Shown here: in pieces, positions 16,904 through 25,814 of the stretch
Layout: every line of letters starts with the position of its first letter
How positions within the stretch are numbered: position 1 is the stretch's first letter
Assembly: GCA_035363115.1 (NCBI GenBank)
Contig: DAOSEM010000003.1
Location: forward strand, 1-64,000
Direction: 5' to 3'
DNA from: Syntrophales bacterium
Lineage (GTDB): Bacteria > Desulfobacterota > Syntrophia > Syntrophales > PHBD01
Length of the DNA: 64,000 nucleotides
Made by a program: the position numbers and the translations under genes
The notes under the pieces: model-generated
What the model saw: only the letters and a program-made list of their open reading frames with translations
Told to the model about the DNA's origin: nothing
Database searches by the model: none

Positions 16904-18181
16904 TCAGTCGTAACGGAGGGCCTCTGCCGGATCCAGCCGGGATGCCCGCCACGAGGGGTACAGGGTGGACAGGAACGAGATCAGGAGCGTCCCGACTACG
17001 ATAATACCCACATCCGAATAATTGACCCGGGACGGAAGCTCGCTGAGATAGTAGACTTCGCCGGGCAGTATCTTGAATCCGAATAAGCGCTCGATGAAGG
17101 AGGACACGGGTTCGATGTTCCATGCCAGGAGAAGCCCTCCGGCGCACCCCAGAATCGTGCCGATGAAGCCGATGGTCACCCCCTGGAGGATGAAGATCTT
17201 CATGATGCTCCGTGAGGTGGCCCCCATCGATTTCAGGATGGCGATATCCTTATTCTTTTCCATGACGACCATGATGAGCGTCGTGATGATGTTGAAGGTC
17301 GCCACGAGAACGATCAGGCTCAGGATGATGAACATCACCTTCTTCTCCAGCCGGAGCGCCGCGAAGAGGTTCTTGTTCATTTCCATCCAGTTGCGTGCCC
17401 AGTATGGAAAACCGAGTTTTTTCTCGATGTTCTTGGCGATCTCCGCCGCTCGGTAAATGTCCTTCACCTTGACCTCGACCCCCGTAACGCGGTCATCCAT
17501 CCCCAGAAAGGCCTGGCAGTCCTTGAGGGAGAGATAGGCCAGGGTGGAGTCGTATTCGTAAAAACCGGATTCGAAAATGCCCACCACGAGGAACCGTTTC
17601 ATCCGCGGGACCATCCCCATGGGGGTGGATGTGCCCATGGGCGAGATGACGCTGACGGTTTCGTAGAGATAGAGCCCCAGGTGCTTGGCCAGCTCCTTGC
17701 CGACGAGGATGCCGGGCAGGTCCGCCCGGTCCCTGGGAATCGCGGCCGCATTCCGGCGGTCCGGGAGGAGGGCCTCGACGCTTCCCTCCTTCATCTTCCC
17801 GAGGCTGATGACGCGGAAGGCGTCTTCCGGGGAGAGCCCCCGGAGGACCACGCCGCTTATGCCGTCCCCGTTCTTCAGCATGGCCTGGCTGTAGATGAAG
17901 GGCGTCGAGGCCACCACGCCGGGAGTGGAATTGACGGCCTCCTGGACGGTCCGGTAATTCTGCATCGGGCCTGTATACTGCATGATGACGGCGTGGGAAT
18001 TGATGCCCAGGATCTTGTTGCGCAGGTCCGTCTCGAAGCCGTTCATGACCGCCAGGACCACGATGAGGGCCGCCACCCCCAGGAAGATCCCGGTGATGGA
18101 AATCAGCGTAATGACCGAGACAAAAACCTGCTTGCGCTTGGCCCTTAGGTAACGGAGGCTGATATACGATTCGTATGGCAT
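16904..18181 (-). CDS. lolC: lipoprotein-releasing ABC transporter permease
   Basis: A 425-residue FtsX-superfamily permease that with LolD passes lipoproteins to LolA. The N-terminus (YISLRYLRAKRKQVFVSVITLISITGIFLG) is the LolC/E signature. One membrane segment lies at about residues 20-46, followed by a large periplasmic domain, and three segments lie at about 280-415. The conserved FxI.KSMGATSRSIMKIF segment before the third membrane helix couples to the ATPase. Only one permease gene is present, so the complex is probably a homodimeric LolF-type arrangement. Confidence 0.92.
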   Translation of the reverse strand: MPYESYISLRYLRAKRKQVFVSVITLISITGIFLGVAALIVVLAVMNGFETDLRNKILGINSHAVIMQYTGPMQNYRTVQEAVNSTPGVVASTPFIYSQAMLKNGDGISGVVLRGLSPEDAFRVISLGKMKEGSVEALLPDRRNAAAIPRDRADLPGILVGKELAKHLGLYLYETVSVISPMGTSTPMGMVPRMKRFLVVGIFESGFYEYDSTLAYLSLKDCQAFLGMDDRVTGVEVKVKDIYRAAEIAKNIEKKLGFPYWARNWMEMNKNLFAALRLEKKVMFIILSLIVLVATFNIITTLIMVVMEKNKDIAILKSMGATSRSIMKIFILQGVTIGFIGTILGCAGGLLLAWNIEPVSSFIERLFGFKILPGEVYYLSELPSRVNYSDVGIIVVGTLLISFLSTLYPSWRASRLDPAEALRYD

Positions 18182-18215
18182 GATGGATGGTCCGGAGAGA
18201 AGGGTGCCCGACGGA

Positions 18216-19697
18216 TCAGGCGTCTTTCTGGCGCATCTGGGGATACAGGATCACGTCCCGGATGGAGGCCGAATCCGTGAAGAGCATGACGAGCCGGTCG
18301 ATCCCGATTCCCTCCCCCGCCGTCGGGGGCATGCCGTATTCCAGGACCCGGACATAGTCTTCGTCCATTTCGTGGGCCTCTTCGTCGCCGGCCTCCCGCT
18401 CCCGCAACTGCTGGAGAAACCGCTCCCGCTGGTCGGCGGGATCGTTGAGCTCGGAGAAGGCATTGGCGATCTCCTTCCCGCAGATGTACAGCTCAAACCG
18501 GTCCACCAGCGACGGCTCGTCGTTGTTCCGGCGGGACAAAGGAGAGACCTCCACGGGGTAATGGGTCACGAAAGTCGGCTGAACCAGGCCTGCCTCCACC
18601 TTTTCCTCGAAGACGGCCATGAGAATCTTGCCGGCGGGATCGCCGTCTTTGATCTCGATTCCAAGCGACCGGGCGAAGGAAGCAATCCGGGAGGGATCCT
18701 CCAGGGTTTCCCGATCCACGCCGAGGCTCTCCATGACGGCGTCCCGGACGCGCACCCGGCGCCAGGGAGGGGTCATGTCCACGTCCGTTCCCTGATACGG
18801 GAAGCGGGTTCCGCCGAAGAGGTTCCCGGCGATGAAGACAAACAGCTCCTCCGTGAAGTCCATCAGGTCTTCGAAGGTGGCGTAGGCCTGGTAGAATTCC
18901 ATCATGGTGAACTCGGGATTGTGGAAGGTGGAAACGCCTTCGTTGCGGAAGTTCCGGTTGATTTCGTAAACCCGTTCCAGTCCCCCCGTAACCAGCCGCT
19001 TGAGATAGAGCTCCGGGGCGATGCGGAGAAACAGGTCCATTCCCAGGGCGTTGTGGAAGGTCTTGAAGGGGCGGGCGGCGGCTCCTCCGGCCCGGGGCTG
19101 CATCATGGGCGTTTCTACCTCCAGGAAATCGTGGTCGTCCATGAAGCGGCGGACCAGGCGGATGATCCGGCTCCTCTTGATGAAAACCTCGCGCGATTCC
19201 GGATTGGCAATCAGGTCCAGGTGGCGCTGCCGGTAGCGGGTCTCGATGTCCGTCAGGCCGTGCCATTTCTCCGGAAGGGGCCGCACGGCCTTGGCAAGGA
19301 GCCGCAGCTCCCTCGCCTCGATGGTCAGTTCTCCCGTCCGGCTCTTCATGATCCTGCCGGAGAGAGAGACGATATCGCCGACGTCGAGCGACTTGAAGAG
19401 GTCGAAGGCCTCGGGCCCGACGGCGTCCCGGCGGATGAACCCCTGGATCCTGCCGGTCCGGTCCTGGAGGGACACGAAGGCACCCTTGCCGAAGTCCCGG
19501 ATGGCCATGATCCGGCCCCCCAGGCTGAATGTTTCCTCGATTCCCTGAAAGGCATCCTTGTCCAGGGCTCCGAATCGTTCGGTAAGCGCCGCGGCGGTGT
19601 CGCCCACCCGGATCCCGTTGGGGTACGGATCGATTCCCCGGGCGGCCAGTTCGGCCACCTTCTCCCGTCGTATCTTCAGAAGTTCGCTTTCTTCCAT
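18216..19697 (-). CDS. lysS: lysyl-tRNA synthetase, class II
   Basis: A 493-residue class II synthetase. An N-terminal OB-fold anticodon-binding domain spans residues 55-150. Class II motif 2 is seen in YEINRNFRNEG and motif 3 in GIGIDRLVMLFTDSASIRD. It is the first gene of the minus-strand chain leading into the lol and lpx genes (34 bases to lolC), an order common in deltaproteobacteria. It is also a paralogue of epmA at 21544, which uses the same catalytic fold to lysylate EF-P. Confidence 0.96.
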   Translation of the reverse strand: MEESELLKIRREKVAELAARGIDPYPNGIRVGDTAAALTERFGALDKDAFQGIEETFSLGGRIMAIRDFGKGAFVSLQDRTGRIQGFIRRDAVGPEAFDLFKSLDVGDIVSLSGRIMKSRTGELTIEARELRLLAKAVRPLPEKWHGLTDIETRYRQRHLDLIANPESREVFIKRSRIIRLVRRFMDDHDFLEVETPMMQPRAGGAAARPFKTFHNALGMDLFLRIAPELYLKRLVTGGLERVYEINRNFRNEGVSTFHNPEFTMMEFYQAYATFEDLMDFTEELFVFIAGNLFGGTRFPYQGTDVDMTPPWRRVRVRDAVMESLGVDRETLEDPSRIASFARSLGIEIKDGDPAGKILMAVFEEKVEAGLVQPTFVTHYPVEVSPLSRRNNDEPSLVDRFELYICGKEIANAFSELNDPADQRERFLQQLREREAGDEEAHEMDEDYVRVLEYGMPPTAGEGIGIDRLVMLFTDSASIRDVILYPQMRQKDA

Positions 19698-19713
19698 GGG
19701 TTCCCGTGATCAG

Positions 19714-19743
19714 TTGACGTATAGAGGGGTGTTGGACTATATG
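19714..19743 (+). promoter_or_regulatory. candidate sigma-70 promoter for epmB
   Basis: TTGACG (19714-19719), an 18-base spacer and TATATG (19738-19743). It lies 77 bases before the TTG start of epmB in the divergent lysS/epmB gap. Confidence 0.45.
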
Positions 19744-19762
19744 GATTTTTCCGATTCGTCAA
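19736..19762 (-). promoter_or_regulatory. candidate promoter for lysS and the downstream chain
   Basis: On the minus strand, TATAGT (19741-19736) is a 5-of-6 match to the -10 box, with TTGACG (19762-19757) only 15 bases upstream and TTGCTT further out. It overlaps the opposite-strand promoter, so the two would compete. The spacing is poor. Confidence 0.35.
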
Positions 19763-19819
19763 GCAAATTCACCCGCCGGGGCGCCCTGTTCCCGACCTCC
19801 GGCGACGGGGAGTAAACCT

Positions 19820-20869
19820 TTGGAATCAGCATTATTCCGGGAGGATGTTCCTGTCTCGGACTGGTCGGACTGGCGCTGGCAGCTGGCCCGGTCGGCCCTT
19901 CAACGGGACGGGCTGGCCCGGATCCTGGGCAGGGAGACCGTGGCGGGACCTGCATGGGAACGTCTGCTGCGACTTTATCCCTGCCGGATCCCTCCTTATT
20001 ATATGTCTCTCCTGCGTCTCGGCGACGCCGGGGATCCCCTGGCCCGGCAGGCCTTTCCGGACCCCCGGGAACTGGAAGACCGGTCCGGGGAAGATCCGGA
20101 TCCCCTGGACGAGGAAAAACACATGCCCGTGCCGGGGCTCATCCGCCGCTACGGGAACCGCTGCCTCCTCCTGGCGGCGGAGCGCTGCGCCCTGCACTGC
20201 CGCCACTGCAACCGAAAGCGGCTCTGGGGCCGCCCTGCATCCGGGAGCCGGTTGTCCCGCCTGCGCCGTGCTCTGGAGTGGATCGCCCGGACTCCGGCGA
20301 TCCGGGAGGTCATCCTCTCGGGAGGAGATCCCCTGACCAGTGACGATGGAGAGCTGGACTGGCTCCTGGGCTCGCTGCGGGCGATCCCGCACGTGGAGGT
20401 CCTTCGCCTGGGCAGTCGTGTGCCCGTCGTCCTGCCCATGCGGATCACCGGGGACCTCTGCCGGATCCTCCAGCGCCACCGCCCTCTCTGGCTCAATACC
20501 CAGTTCAACCACCCACTTGAAATCACAGAAGAATCGGCAGCCGCATGCGACAGGATCCTCACCTGCGGCATCCCCGTCTCCAGCCAGTCGGTTCTCCTCA
20601 AGGGAGTCAACGACCGCTGCGAGGTCCTCCGGGATCTTTTCGAGGGTCTCCAGCGCATCTCCGTTCGCCCCTATTACCTCTTCCACTGCGATGCAGTGAA
20701 GGGAACGGGCCACTTCCGGACCTCCACGGCGGCAGGCATGGAGATCATGGACCGGCTCTGGAGGGACCTGTCGGGTCTCTGCCTGCCCCGATACGTGCAG
20801 GACCTCCCCGGCGAGGGGGGCAAGGTTCTCCTCCATCGGCCGACGGCCGGCCTCCGCCCGGAGCCGTAA
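19820..20869 (+). CDS. epmB: EF-P beta-lysylation protein, radical-SAM lysine 2,3-aminomutase
   Basis: EpmB converts L-alpha-lysine to beta-lysine, which is attached to elongation factor P. The 349-residue protein has the radical-SAM cluster motif CALHCRHC (Cys123, Cys127, Cys130), followed by NRKRLWG. SGGDPLTSDDGELDWLL is a lysine-aminomutase signature, and a C-terminal GEGGKVLL carries the PLP-binding lysine. The length fits EpmB (342 in E. coli) rather than the longer catabolic KamA. The start is TTG with GGGGAG seven bases before it. It stands immediately ahead of efp and epmA, which settles the role. Confidence 0.94.
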   Translation: MESALFREDVPVSDWSDWRWQLARSALQRDGLARILGRETVAGPAWERLLRLYPCRIPPYYMSLLRLGDAGDPLARQAFPDPRELEDRSGEDPDPLDEEKHMPVPGLIRRYGNRCLLLAAERCALHCRHCNRKRLWGRPASGSRLSRLRRALEWIARTPAIREVILSGGDPLTSDDGELDWLLGSLRAIPHVEVLRLGSRVPVVLPMRITGDLCRILQRHRPLWLNTQFNHPLEITEESAAACDRILTCGIPVSSQSVLLKGVNDRCEVLRDLFEGLQRISVRPYYLFHCDAVKGTGHFRTSTAAGMEIMDRLWRDLSGLCLPRYVQDLPGEGGKVLLHRPTAGLRPEP

Positions 20870-20891
20870 TCCCCCAAGGGTTTGTTTTCTT

Positions 20892-20920
20892 TTGACAAGG
20901 TCTGTCAAATGCATTATGAA
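20892..20920 (+). promoter_or_regulatory. sigma-70 promoter of efp
   Basis: A perfect -35 TTGACA (20892-20897), a 17-base spacer and TATGAA (20915-20920). The -35 box also forms an inverted repeat TTGACA-N5-TGTCAA (20892-20908), so a repressor could sit on it. The efp ATG follows at 20974. Confidence 0.75.
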
Positions 20921-20973
20921 TCCCAATCCCGAGCGGTGAATAACCCCTTGGATTTCCACAAGGAGAGACAGCA

Positions 20974-21537
20974 ATGTATACGGCCAGCGACCTGCGGAAG
21001 GGGCTCCGGATCAAGATCGACGGCGATCCCTATGTCATCACTGAATTTAATTTCGTGAAGCCCGGGAAGGGACAGGCTCTCTACCGGTGCAAACTCAAGA
21101 ACATGATCACCGGAAGCCAGTTCGAGCGGACGTTCCGGTCGGTGGACATGTTCGATCCGGCGGATCTCCAGGTAAAGACGATGCAGTACCTCTACATGGA
21201 GGAGGGCAAGTACTGCTTCATGGACACGACCACCTTCGAGCAGGTATTCGTCACGGAGGACCAGGTGGGTGAGGCGAAGAACTTCCTCCTGGAAAACGTG
21301 GAGGCGGAAGTCCTTTTCTTCGAGGACCGGCCCCTGGGGGTGACGCTGCCCAACTCGGTGGACCTGGTGGTGACCAAGGCGGACCCCTGGATCAAGGGCG
21401 ACACGGTGTCGGGAAACGCGAAGCCCGTCACCGTCGAGACGGGTTACGTGGTCCTGGTCCCCTCCTTCATCGAGGAAGGGGAAAAGATCCGCATCGACAC
21501 GCGCTCGGGGGAGTACCTCACCCGGGTGAAAGACTGA
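20974..21537 (+). CDS. efp: translation elongation factor P
   Basis: EF-P relieves ribosome stalling at polyproline stretches. The 187-residue protein is a three-domain EF-P. The modification loop is FVKPGKGQA, with Lys32 as the residue expected to carry beta-lysine, matching the PGKGQA loop of the EpmA/EpmB-dependent type. The C-terminus (GEKIRIDTRSGEYLTRVKD) is the standard OB-fold end. It has its own strong promoter and an AAGGAGAG ribosome-binding site. Confidence 0.97.
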   Translation: MYTASDLRKGLRIKIDGDPYVITEFNFVKPGKGQALYRCKLKNMITGSQFERTFRSVDMFDPADLQVKTMQYLYMEEGKYCFMDTTTFEQVFVTEDQVGEAKNFLLENVEAEVLFFEDRPLGVTLPNSVDLVVTKADPWIKGDTVSGNAKPVTVETGYVVLVPSFIEEGEKIRIDTRSGEYLTRVKD

Positions 21538-21543
21538 TCTCCC

Positions 21544-22473
21544 GTGGAGCAAGAAGAATCCTGGCTCCTGGCCGGACGGCGGAGGGCCCTTGATATCCGG
21601 GCGCGGATGATCGAGGCTCTCCGCCGTTTCTTTCTGGAACGGGACTATCTGGAAGTGGAAACTCCCGCCCGGATCCCGGCCCCCGCGCCGGAGACCCACA
21701 TCGAACCCGTCCCGAGCGGGGACTGGTTCCTTCACCCCTCTCCCGAACTTTGCATGAAGCGGCTCCTGGCCGCCGGGTATCCCCGGATCTTCCAGATCTG
21801 CCGATGCTTTCGCGCTGGCGAGAGGGGGGACCGCCATCTGCCCGAATTCACCATGCTGGAGTGGTACCGGCGGGGCATCGATTCCCGGGAGCTGATGGAC
21901 GAGTGCGAGGCCCTTGTCCGCTCCGTGGCGGAGGACCTCGGGATGGGCGACGTTCTTTCCTGCCGGGGGAAACCATTCAGGCTTTCGGCTCCCTGGCCGA
22001 GGCTTTCCGTCCGGGATGCCTTTGCCGCTCATGCCTCGATTTCTCCCGAAGAGGCCCTCCGGCAGGAGCGCTTCGAAGAGGTTCTGGCCTTCGAGGTGGA
22101 GCCTCTCCTGGGCCGTGAAACCCCCCTGTTTCTCCACTCTTACCCGATGGCGCATGCATCCCTGGCGAGAGCGGACCGGGACGATCCGTCCGTGGCGGAG
22201 CGTTTTGAGCTCTACATGGCGGGGATGGAACTGGCCAACGGATTTGCCGAGCTGACGGATCCCGTGGAGCAGCGGCGCCGTTTCGACGAGGCCCGGGCGG
22301 AGGTGGAGCGCCGGGTCGGAACCGCTCCCCCCCAGCCGGAGCGGTTTCTCCGGGCGCTGGAAAGGATGCCCGAGGCGTCGGGAATCGCCCTCGGGGTCGA
22401 CCGGCTGGCCATGGTTTTCTGTGATGCCGCGACCATCGACGAGGTCGTGGCCTTCCCTCCGGAAATCCTTTGA
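21544..22473 (+). CDS. epmA: EF-P lysine34 lysyltransferase (truncated lysyl-tRNA synthetase paralogue)
   Basis: EpmA (PoxA/GenX) ligates beta-lysine to EF-P. At 309 residues it consists only of the class II catalytic core, without the N-terminal anticodon-binding domain that lysS has. Motif 2 appears as FQICRCFRAGERG, then LPEFTMLEWYRRG, and motif 3 as GIALGVDRLAMVFCDAATIDEV. The start is GTG at 21544, six bases after the efp stop, so it is probably translated from the same mRNA. Confidence 0.94.
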   Translation: MEQEESWLLAGRRRALDIRARMIEALRRFFLERDYLEVETPARIPAPAPETHIEPVPSGDWFLHPSPELCMKRLLAAGYPRIFQICRCFRAGERGDRHLPEFTMLEWYRRGIDSRELMDECEALVRSVAEDLGMGDVLSCRGKPFRLSAPWPRLSVRDAFAAHASISPEEALRQERFEEVLAFEVEPLLGRETPLFLHSYPMAHASLARADRDDPSVAERFELYMAGMELANGFAELTDPVEQRRRFDEARAEVERRVGTAPPQPERFLRALERMPEASGIALGVDRLAMVFCDAATIDEVVAFPPEIL

Positions 22474-22501
22474 ACCACATGGATTTCCGAGACTACTGCC
22501 C

Positions 22502-22530
22502 TTGACAAGGGGGCGAAATTCCATTACGGT
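22502..22530 (+). promoter_or_regulatory. candidate sigma-70 promoter of the tol genes
   Basis: TTGACA (22502-22507), a 17-base spacer and TACGGT (22525-22530), which is a weak -10. It lies 36 bases before the tolQ ATG. Confidence 0.55.
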
Positions 22531-22565
22531 CCATCCAGTTTCAAATACCCTCTCAGGAGTGAGCA

Positions 22566-23294
22566 ATGTCCCCTGCCGCCGCCGCCGCGGGAAGCACATT
22601 TCATGGTACCCTTCTCGGAATGATCCTGGGCGCGGGACTGATGGTGCAATTTGTCCTCGTCCTTCTCCTTTTGTTCTCCGTTGTTTCGTGGGCCATCATT
22701 TTCATGAAGTACCGCCAGTTCAGAAAAGTTAAAAGGGATAATGAGGCTTTTCTGGAGAGTTACAGCAACAGCCGCCGCCTCTCGGAGGTTTACCCCCTGG
22801 CGAAGAAGCACACCGATTCCACCCTGGCGGGGGTCTTTCTGTCGGGATACGAGGAGTTGGGCCGGGTTGGCAAGATGGGTTCCGATTCGTCGGGTTCCGA
22901 AGCCTCTCCCGTATCGATCGAACGGCGCGGGGTCGATCACGTGGAGCGTGCCCTGGGGCAGGCCCTGGGCATGGAGGGCGCAAAGCTGGAGAGTGCCATC
23001 GGATTCCTGGCCACGACCGGGAGTGCCAGCCCCTTCATCGGACTGTTCGGCACCGTCTGGGGGATCATGGACACTTTCAAGGGAATCGGAGCCCGCGGAT
23101 CGGCGACACTCGCCGTCGTCGCACCGGGCATCTCGGAGGCCCTCATCGCTACGGCGGCCGGTCTGGCGGCGGCCATCCCGGCGGTCATTTTCTACAATTA
23201 TTACGTGAACCGCGTTCGAGGCATGACCCAGGACATGGAGCACTTCGCCTCGGAGTTCCTGAACCTGGTGGACCGTCATTCCGGGAGATCCTGA
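22566..23294 (+). CDS. tolQ: TolQ/ExbB-family proton channel protein
   Basis: A 242-residue inner-membrane protein. With TolR it uses proton motive force to energise TolA and keep the outer membrane invaginating with the inner one at division. Membrane segments lie at about residues 18-40, 140-165 and 175-205. The conserved TTGSASPFIGLFGTVWGIMDTF and a TAAGLAAAIPAVIFYNYY segment are family hallmarks. The residue after the second motif is Asn-Tyr-Tyr, as in TolQ. It is the first of four tightly spaced genes. Confidence 0.93.
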   Translation: MSPAAAAAGSTFHGTLLGMILGAGLMVQFVLVLLLLFSVVSWAIIFMKYRQFRKVKRDNEAFLESYSNSRRLSEVYPLAKKHTDSTLAGVFLSGYEELGRVGKMGSDSSGSEASPVSIERRGVDHVERALGQALGMEGAKLESAIGFLATTGSASPFIGLFGTVWGIMDTFKGIGARGSATLAVVAPGISEALIATAAGLAAAIPAVIFYNYYVNRVRGMTQDMEHFASEFLNLVDRHSGRS

Positions 23295-23298
23295 ATCC

Positions 23299-23724
23299 GT
23301 GATGAACCGTTTCCGCAGGACCGCATCGGACCACAAGCCCATGGCGGAGATCAACGTGACGCCGCTGGTGGACGTAGTCCTGGTGCTTCTCATCATCTTC
23401 ATGGTGACGGCCCCGATGCTCCAGATGGGCATTGATGTGAACCTTCCCCAGGTGAAGGCGAAGAGCGTCGATGTGACGGAGGAAAAACTCGTCCTGACCA
23501 TCCGGAGCAACCAGGAGATCGTGATCAACCGGACCCGGGTGCCCCTGCCGGAGCTCAGTGACAAGCTCGAGGCCATCTTTGCCAACCGGATCGACCGGGA
23601 CCTCTATCTGAGGGCGGACAAGACGGTGCCCTATGGATTCGTGGTCCAGGTCATGGCGGCGGTGCGAAAGGGCGGCGTCGACAAACTCGGCATGATCACG
23701 GAACCCCCGGAGGAGGAGCGATGA
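23299..23724 (+). CDS. tolR: TolR/ExbD-family protein
   Basis: A 141-residue single-pass protein. The helix at about residues 22-42 carries LVDVVLVLLIIFMVTAPML, in which the aspartate is the proton-carrying residue. A periplasmic domain follows and ends with the FVVQVMAAVRKGGVDKLGM motif. The start is given as GTG at 23299, which has GGGAG 10 bases upstream; the adjacent ATG at 23302 is possible. It is 4 bases from tolQ and overlaps the next gene by 4 bases. Confidence 0.93.
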   Translation: MMNRFRRTASDHKPMAEINVTPLVDVVLVLLIIFMVTAPMLQMGIDVNLPQVKAKSVDVTEEKLVLTIRSNQEIVINRTRVPLPELSDKLEAIFANRIDRDLYLRADKTVPYGFVVQVMAAVRKGGVDKLGMITEPPEEER

Positions 23725-24455
23725 CAGCCACAGGGCTCTTCCGGCAGCATGGGGGGAGCAGCCTGAACCGCATGATCCTCCTGTCCGGATTCCTGCACTC
23801 TCTCGTCTTTGTTCTCATGATTGCCCTCGGTCCCCTGTCTTCCCCCACGCGGCTCACCTTCGGCCCGGTCCACTCCGTTTCCCTGGTCAGCATGGCGGAC
23901 ATCACGCCCAAGTCCTCCGGGCCCGATCTCACCCGGGAGGTCCTGCGCACGGTTCCGCCCGCCCAACCGAAAATCCTGCAGAAGGAACCGGTCATCCTTC
24001 CCAGGAAGAAGACAGAGCCGGCGAAGCAGAAGGCGGCCCTGGACCGCAGGATCGAAGAGCTTCGCAAAAAAGTCGAGCAATCGGAGCGTGCGGAGGCGTC
24101 CCGCCCGGCCATGTCGACCCGCTTCTCAACTTCCGGGCAGATGTCCGAGGCCGACCTGAACAACCGCATGGGGATCTACTATGCCGTTCTCTGGAACCGG
24201 ATCCGCAGCCAGTGGGCGCTCCCGGCCGATCTGACGAAAGGGAAGGCCCTGGAGGCGGTGGTCCTGGTCCGCATTCTCCGCAGCGGGGAGATTGCCGAAC
24301 TGGACTTTGAAAAGCGCTCCGGAAACCGGTATTTCGATGATTCAACCATGAAGGCGGTGCAAAAGGCATCCCCGTTCCCCCCCCTGCCGGAGTGGATTCC
24401 CGACCGGGTAGTCGAGATCGGGATCCGATTTCATTCGTCCGAGCTGAAAAGGTGA
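23721..24455 (+). CDS. tolA: TolA/TonB-type periplasmic linker protein
   Basis: A 244-residue protein with a membrane anchor at residues 20-40, a Lys/Ala/Glu-rich helical segment (about residues 85-140) and a C-terminal TonB/TolA domain (about 155-240) that reads SGEIAELDFEKRSGNRYFDDSTMKAVQKASPFPPLP. Its position between tolR and tolB says it is the TolA partner, although it is shorter than E. coli TolA (421 residues) because the helical linker is short. Confidence 0.85.
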   Translation: MTATGLFRQHGGSSLNRMILLSGFLHSLVFVLMIALGPLSSPTRLTFGPVHSVSLVSMADITPKSSGPDLTREVLRTVPPAQPKILQKEPVILPRKKTEPAKQKAALDRRIEELRKKVEQSERAEASRPAMSTRFSTSGQMSEADLNNRMGIYYAVLWNRIRSQWALPADLTKGKALEAVVLVRILRSGEIAELDFEKRSGNRYFDDSTMKAVQKASPFPPLPEWIPDRVVEIGIRFHSSELKR

Positions 24456-24458
24456 CCC

Positions 24459-25781
24459 ATGAACGAACCGGTCCATCCCCGCGCAAAAATTACGATATCG
24501 GCGTTCCTACTCTTCCTCCTGCTCCTTGCTCCCGCTCCGGTCCAGGCGCTGGTCTACCTGGACATCGATTCCCCCGCTTTCCATAAGTACCCGATCGCCG
24601 TGGCCGATTTCAGGCCCGGGACGGCCGGTCCCGGATCGGACCGATTGTCGCAGGATCTGGCGGACCGGCTGGGGCGTTACCTGGATGTGACGGGTTTCTT
24701 CAACGTTATCTCCCGGAAGGCCTTTCTGGAGGATCCCCGGAAGGCGGGTCTTCTCCCCGGTACATTCCGGTATGACGACTGGTCTGCCATCGGCACCGAG
24801 TTCCTGGTCAAGGGGTCCTTCAAGGTCACAGGAGCGGACCTCGACATCGAGGCCCGTCTTTTTGATGTCGTAAAAGGGCAGGTCATCGTGGCCAAGGGCT
24901 ACACGGGAAACAAGGACAAGCCCGAGGTGCTGCTCAGGCTTCTCGCGTCGGATATTCTGGTCGCCCTCACCGGGGAAGGGGGTGTGTTCGATACGAGAAT
25001 CGCCTTCGTCATGAAGTCGAAGGGGAAGGCGGATCTCTACTCGGTCCTTTTCGACGGTACCGAGCGGCAGCGTCTGACGAGCCATCAGAGCATCATCCAT
25101 TCCCCGCGATGGTCTCCCGACGGCAGCAAGCTGGCCTTCACGTCTTACAAGGAAAGCAACCCGGACCTTTACATCCTTGACGTGGTGACCCGCAGAATCA
25201 GGAAGATTCTCGACTACCGGGGGATCAACCTGTCCGGCTCCTGGTCCCCCGACAGCCGCCGGCTGCTGGTTACCCTGAGCAAAGACGGAAACGAGGAGAT
25301 TTACATCCTCGACACGGCCACCTATATGTCCCGCCGGATCACCTTCAGTTCGTCCATCGACATCTCCCCCGCCTGGTCTCCCGACGGCGGGCGGATTGCC
25401 TTTGTATCCAACCGGGCCGGCTCCCCCCAGATCTACCTGATGAATGCCGACGGCAGCAACGTCCGCCGGCTCACCTACGAGGGAAGGTACAACACATCCC
25501 CGTCCTGGTCCCCCAAAGGAAAGCGCATCGCCTTCGAGGGTATGGCCGGCGGCCGGTTCCAGATCTTCACCATCGACGAGGACGGGTCCAACCTCCTGCA
25601 GCTCACCTTCGACCGGGGCGACAACGAATCGCCCTCCTGGTCGCCCGACGGCCGCTACATCGTCTTCAGCTCCCGCTCGGGAGGAGGGAGAATCCTGGTG
25701 ATGAATGTCAACGGGACAAATGTCCGGACACTCCAGGACGGGGGGGGGGCCTCGCCGTCCTGGTCGCCGCGGCTGAAGTGA
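24459..25781 (+). CDS. tolB: Tol-Pal system beta-propeller protein TolB
   Basis: A 440-residue periplasmic protein. The signal peptide is residues 1-29. The N-terminal domain (about 30-165) is the TolB-N fold, and about six WD40-like PD40 repeats follow, each with a W-SPDG-RIAF pattern. TolB binds Pal and TolA. It follows tolA by 3 bases. No pal gene is downstream: a TauE-type transporter comes next, so pal must be elsewhere or absent. Confidence 0.94.
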   Translation: MNEPVHPRAKITISAFLLFLLLLAPAPVQALVYLDIDSPAFHKYPIAVADFRPGTAGPGSDRLSQDLADRLGRYLDVTGFFNVISRKAFLEDPRKAGLLPGTFRYDDWSAIGTEFLVKGSFKVTGADLDIEARLFDVVKGQVIVAKGYTGNKDKPEVLLRLLASDILVALTGEGGVFDTRIAFVMKSKGKADLYSVLFDGTERQRLTSHQSIIHSPRWSPDGSKLAFTSYKESNPDLYILDVVTRRIRKILDYRGINLSGSWSPDSRRLLVTLSKDGNEEIYILDTATYMSRRITFSSSIDISPAWSPDGGRIAFVSNRAGSPQIYLMNADGSNVRRLTYEGRYNTSPSWSPKGKRIAFEGMAGGRFQIFTIDEDGSNLLQLTFDRGDNESPSWSPDGRYIVFSSRSGGGRILVMNVNGTNVRTLQDGGGASPSWSPRLK

Positions 25782-25814
25782 CCGGGCGCATGCAACACCA
25801 CGCGGAACCGGATC

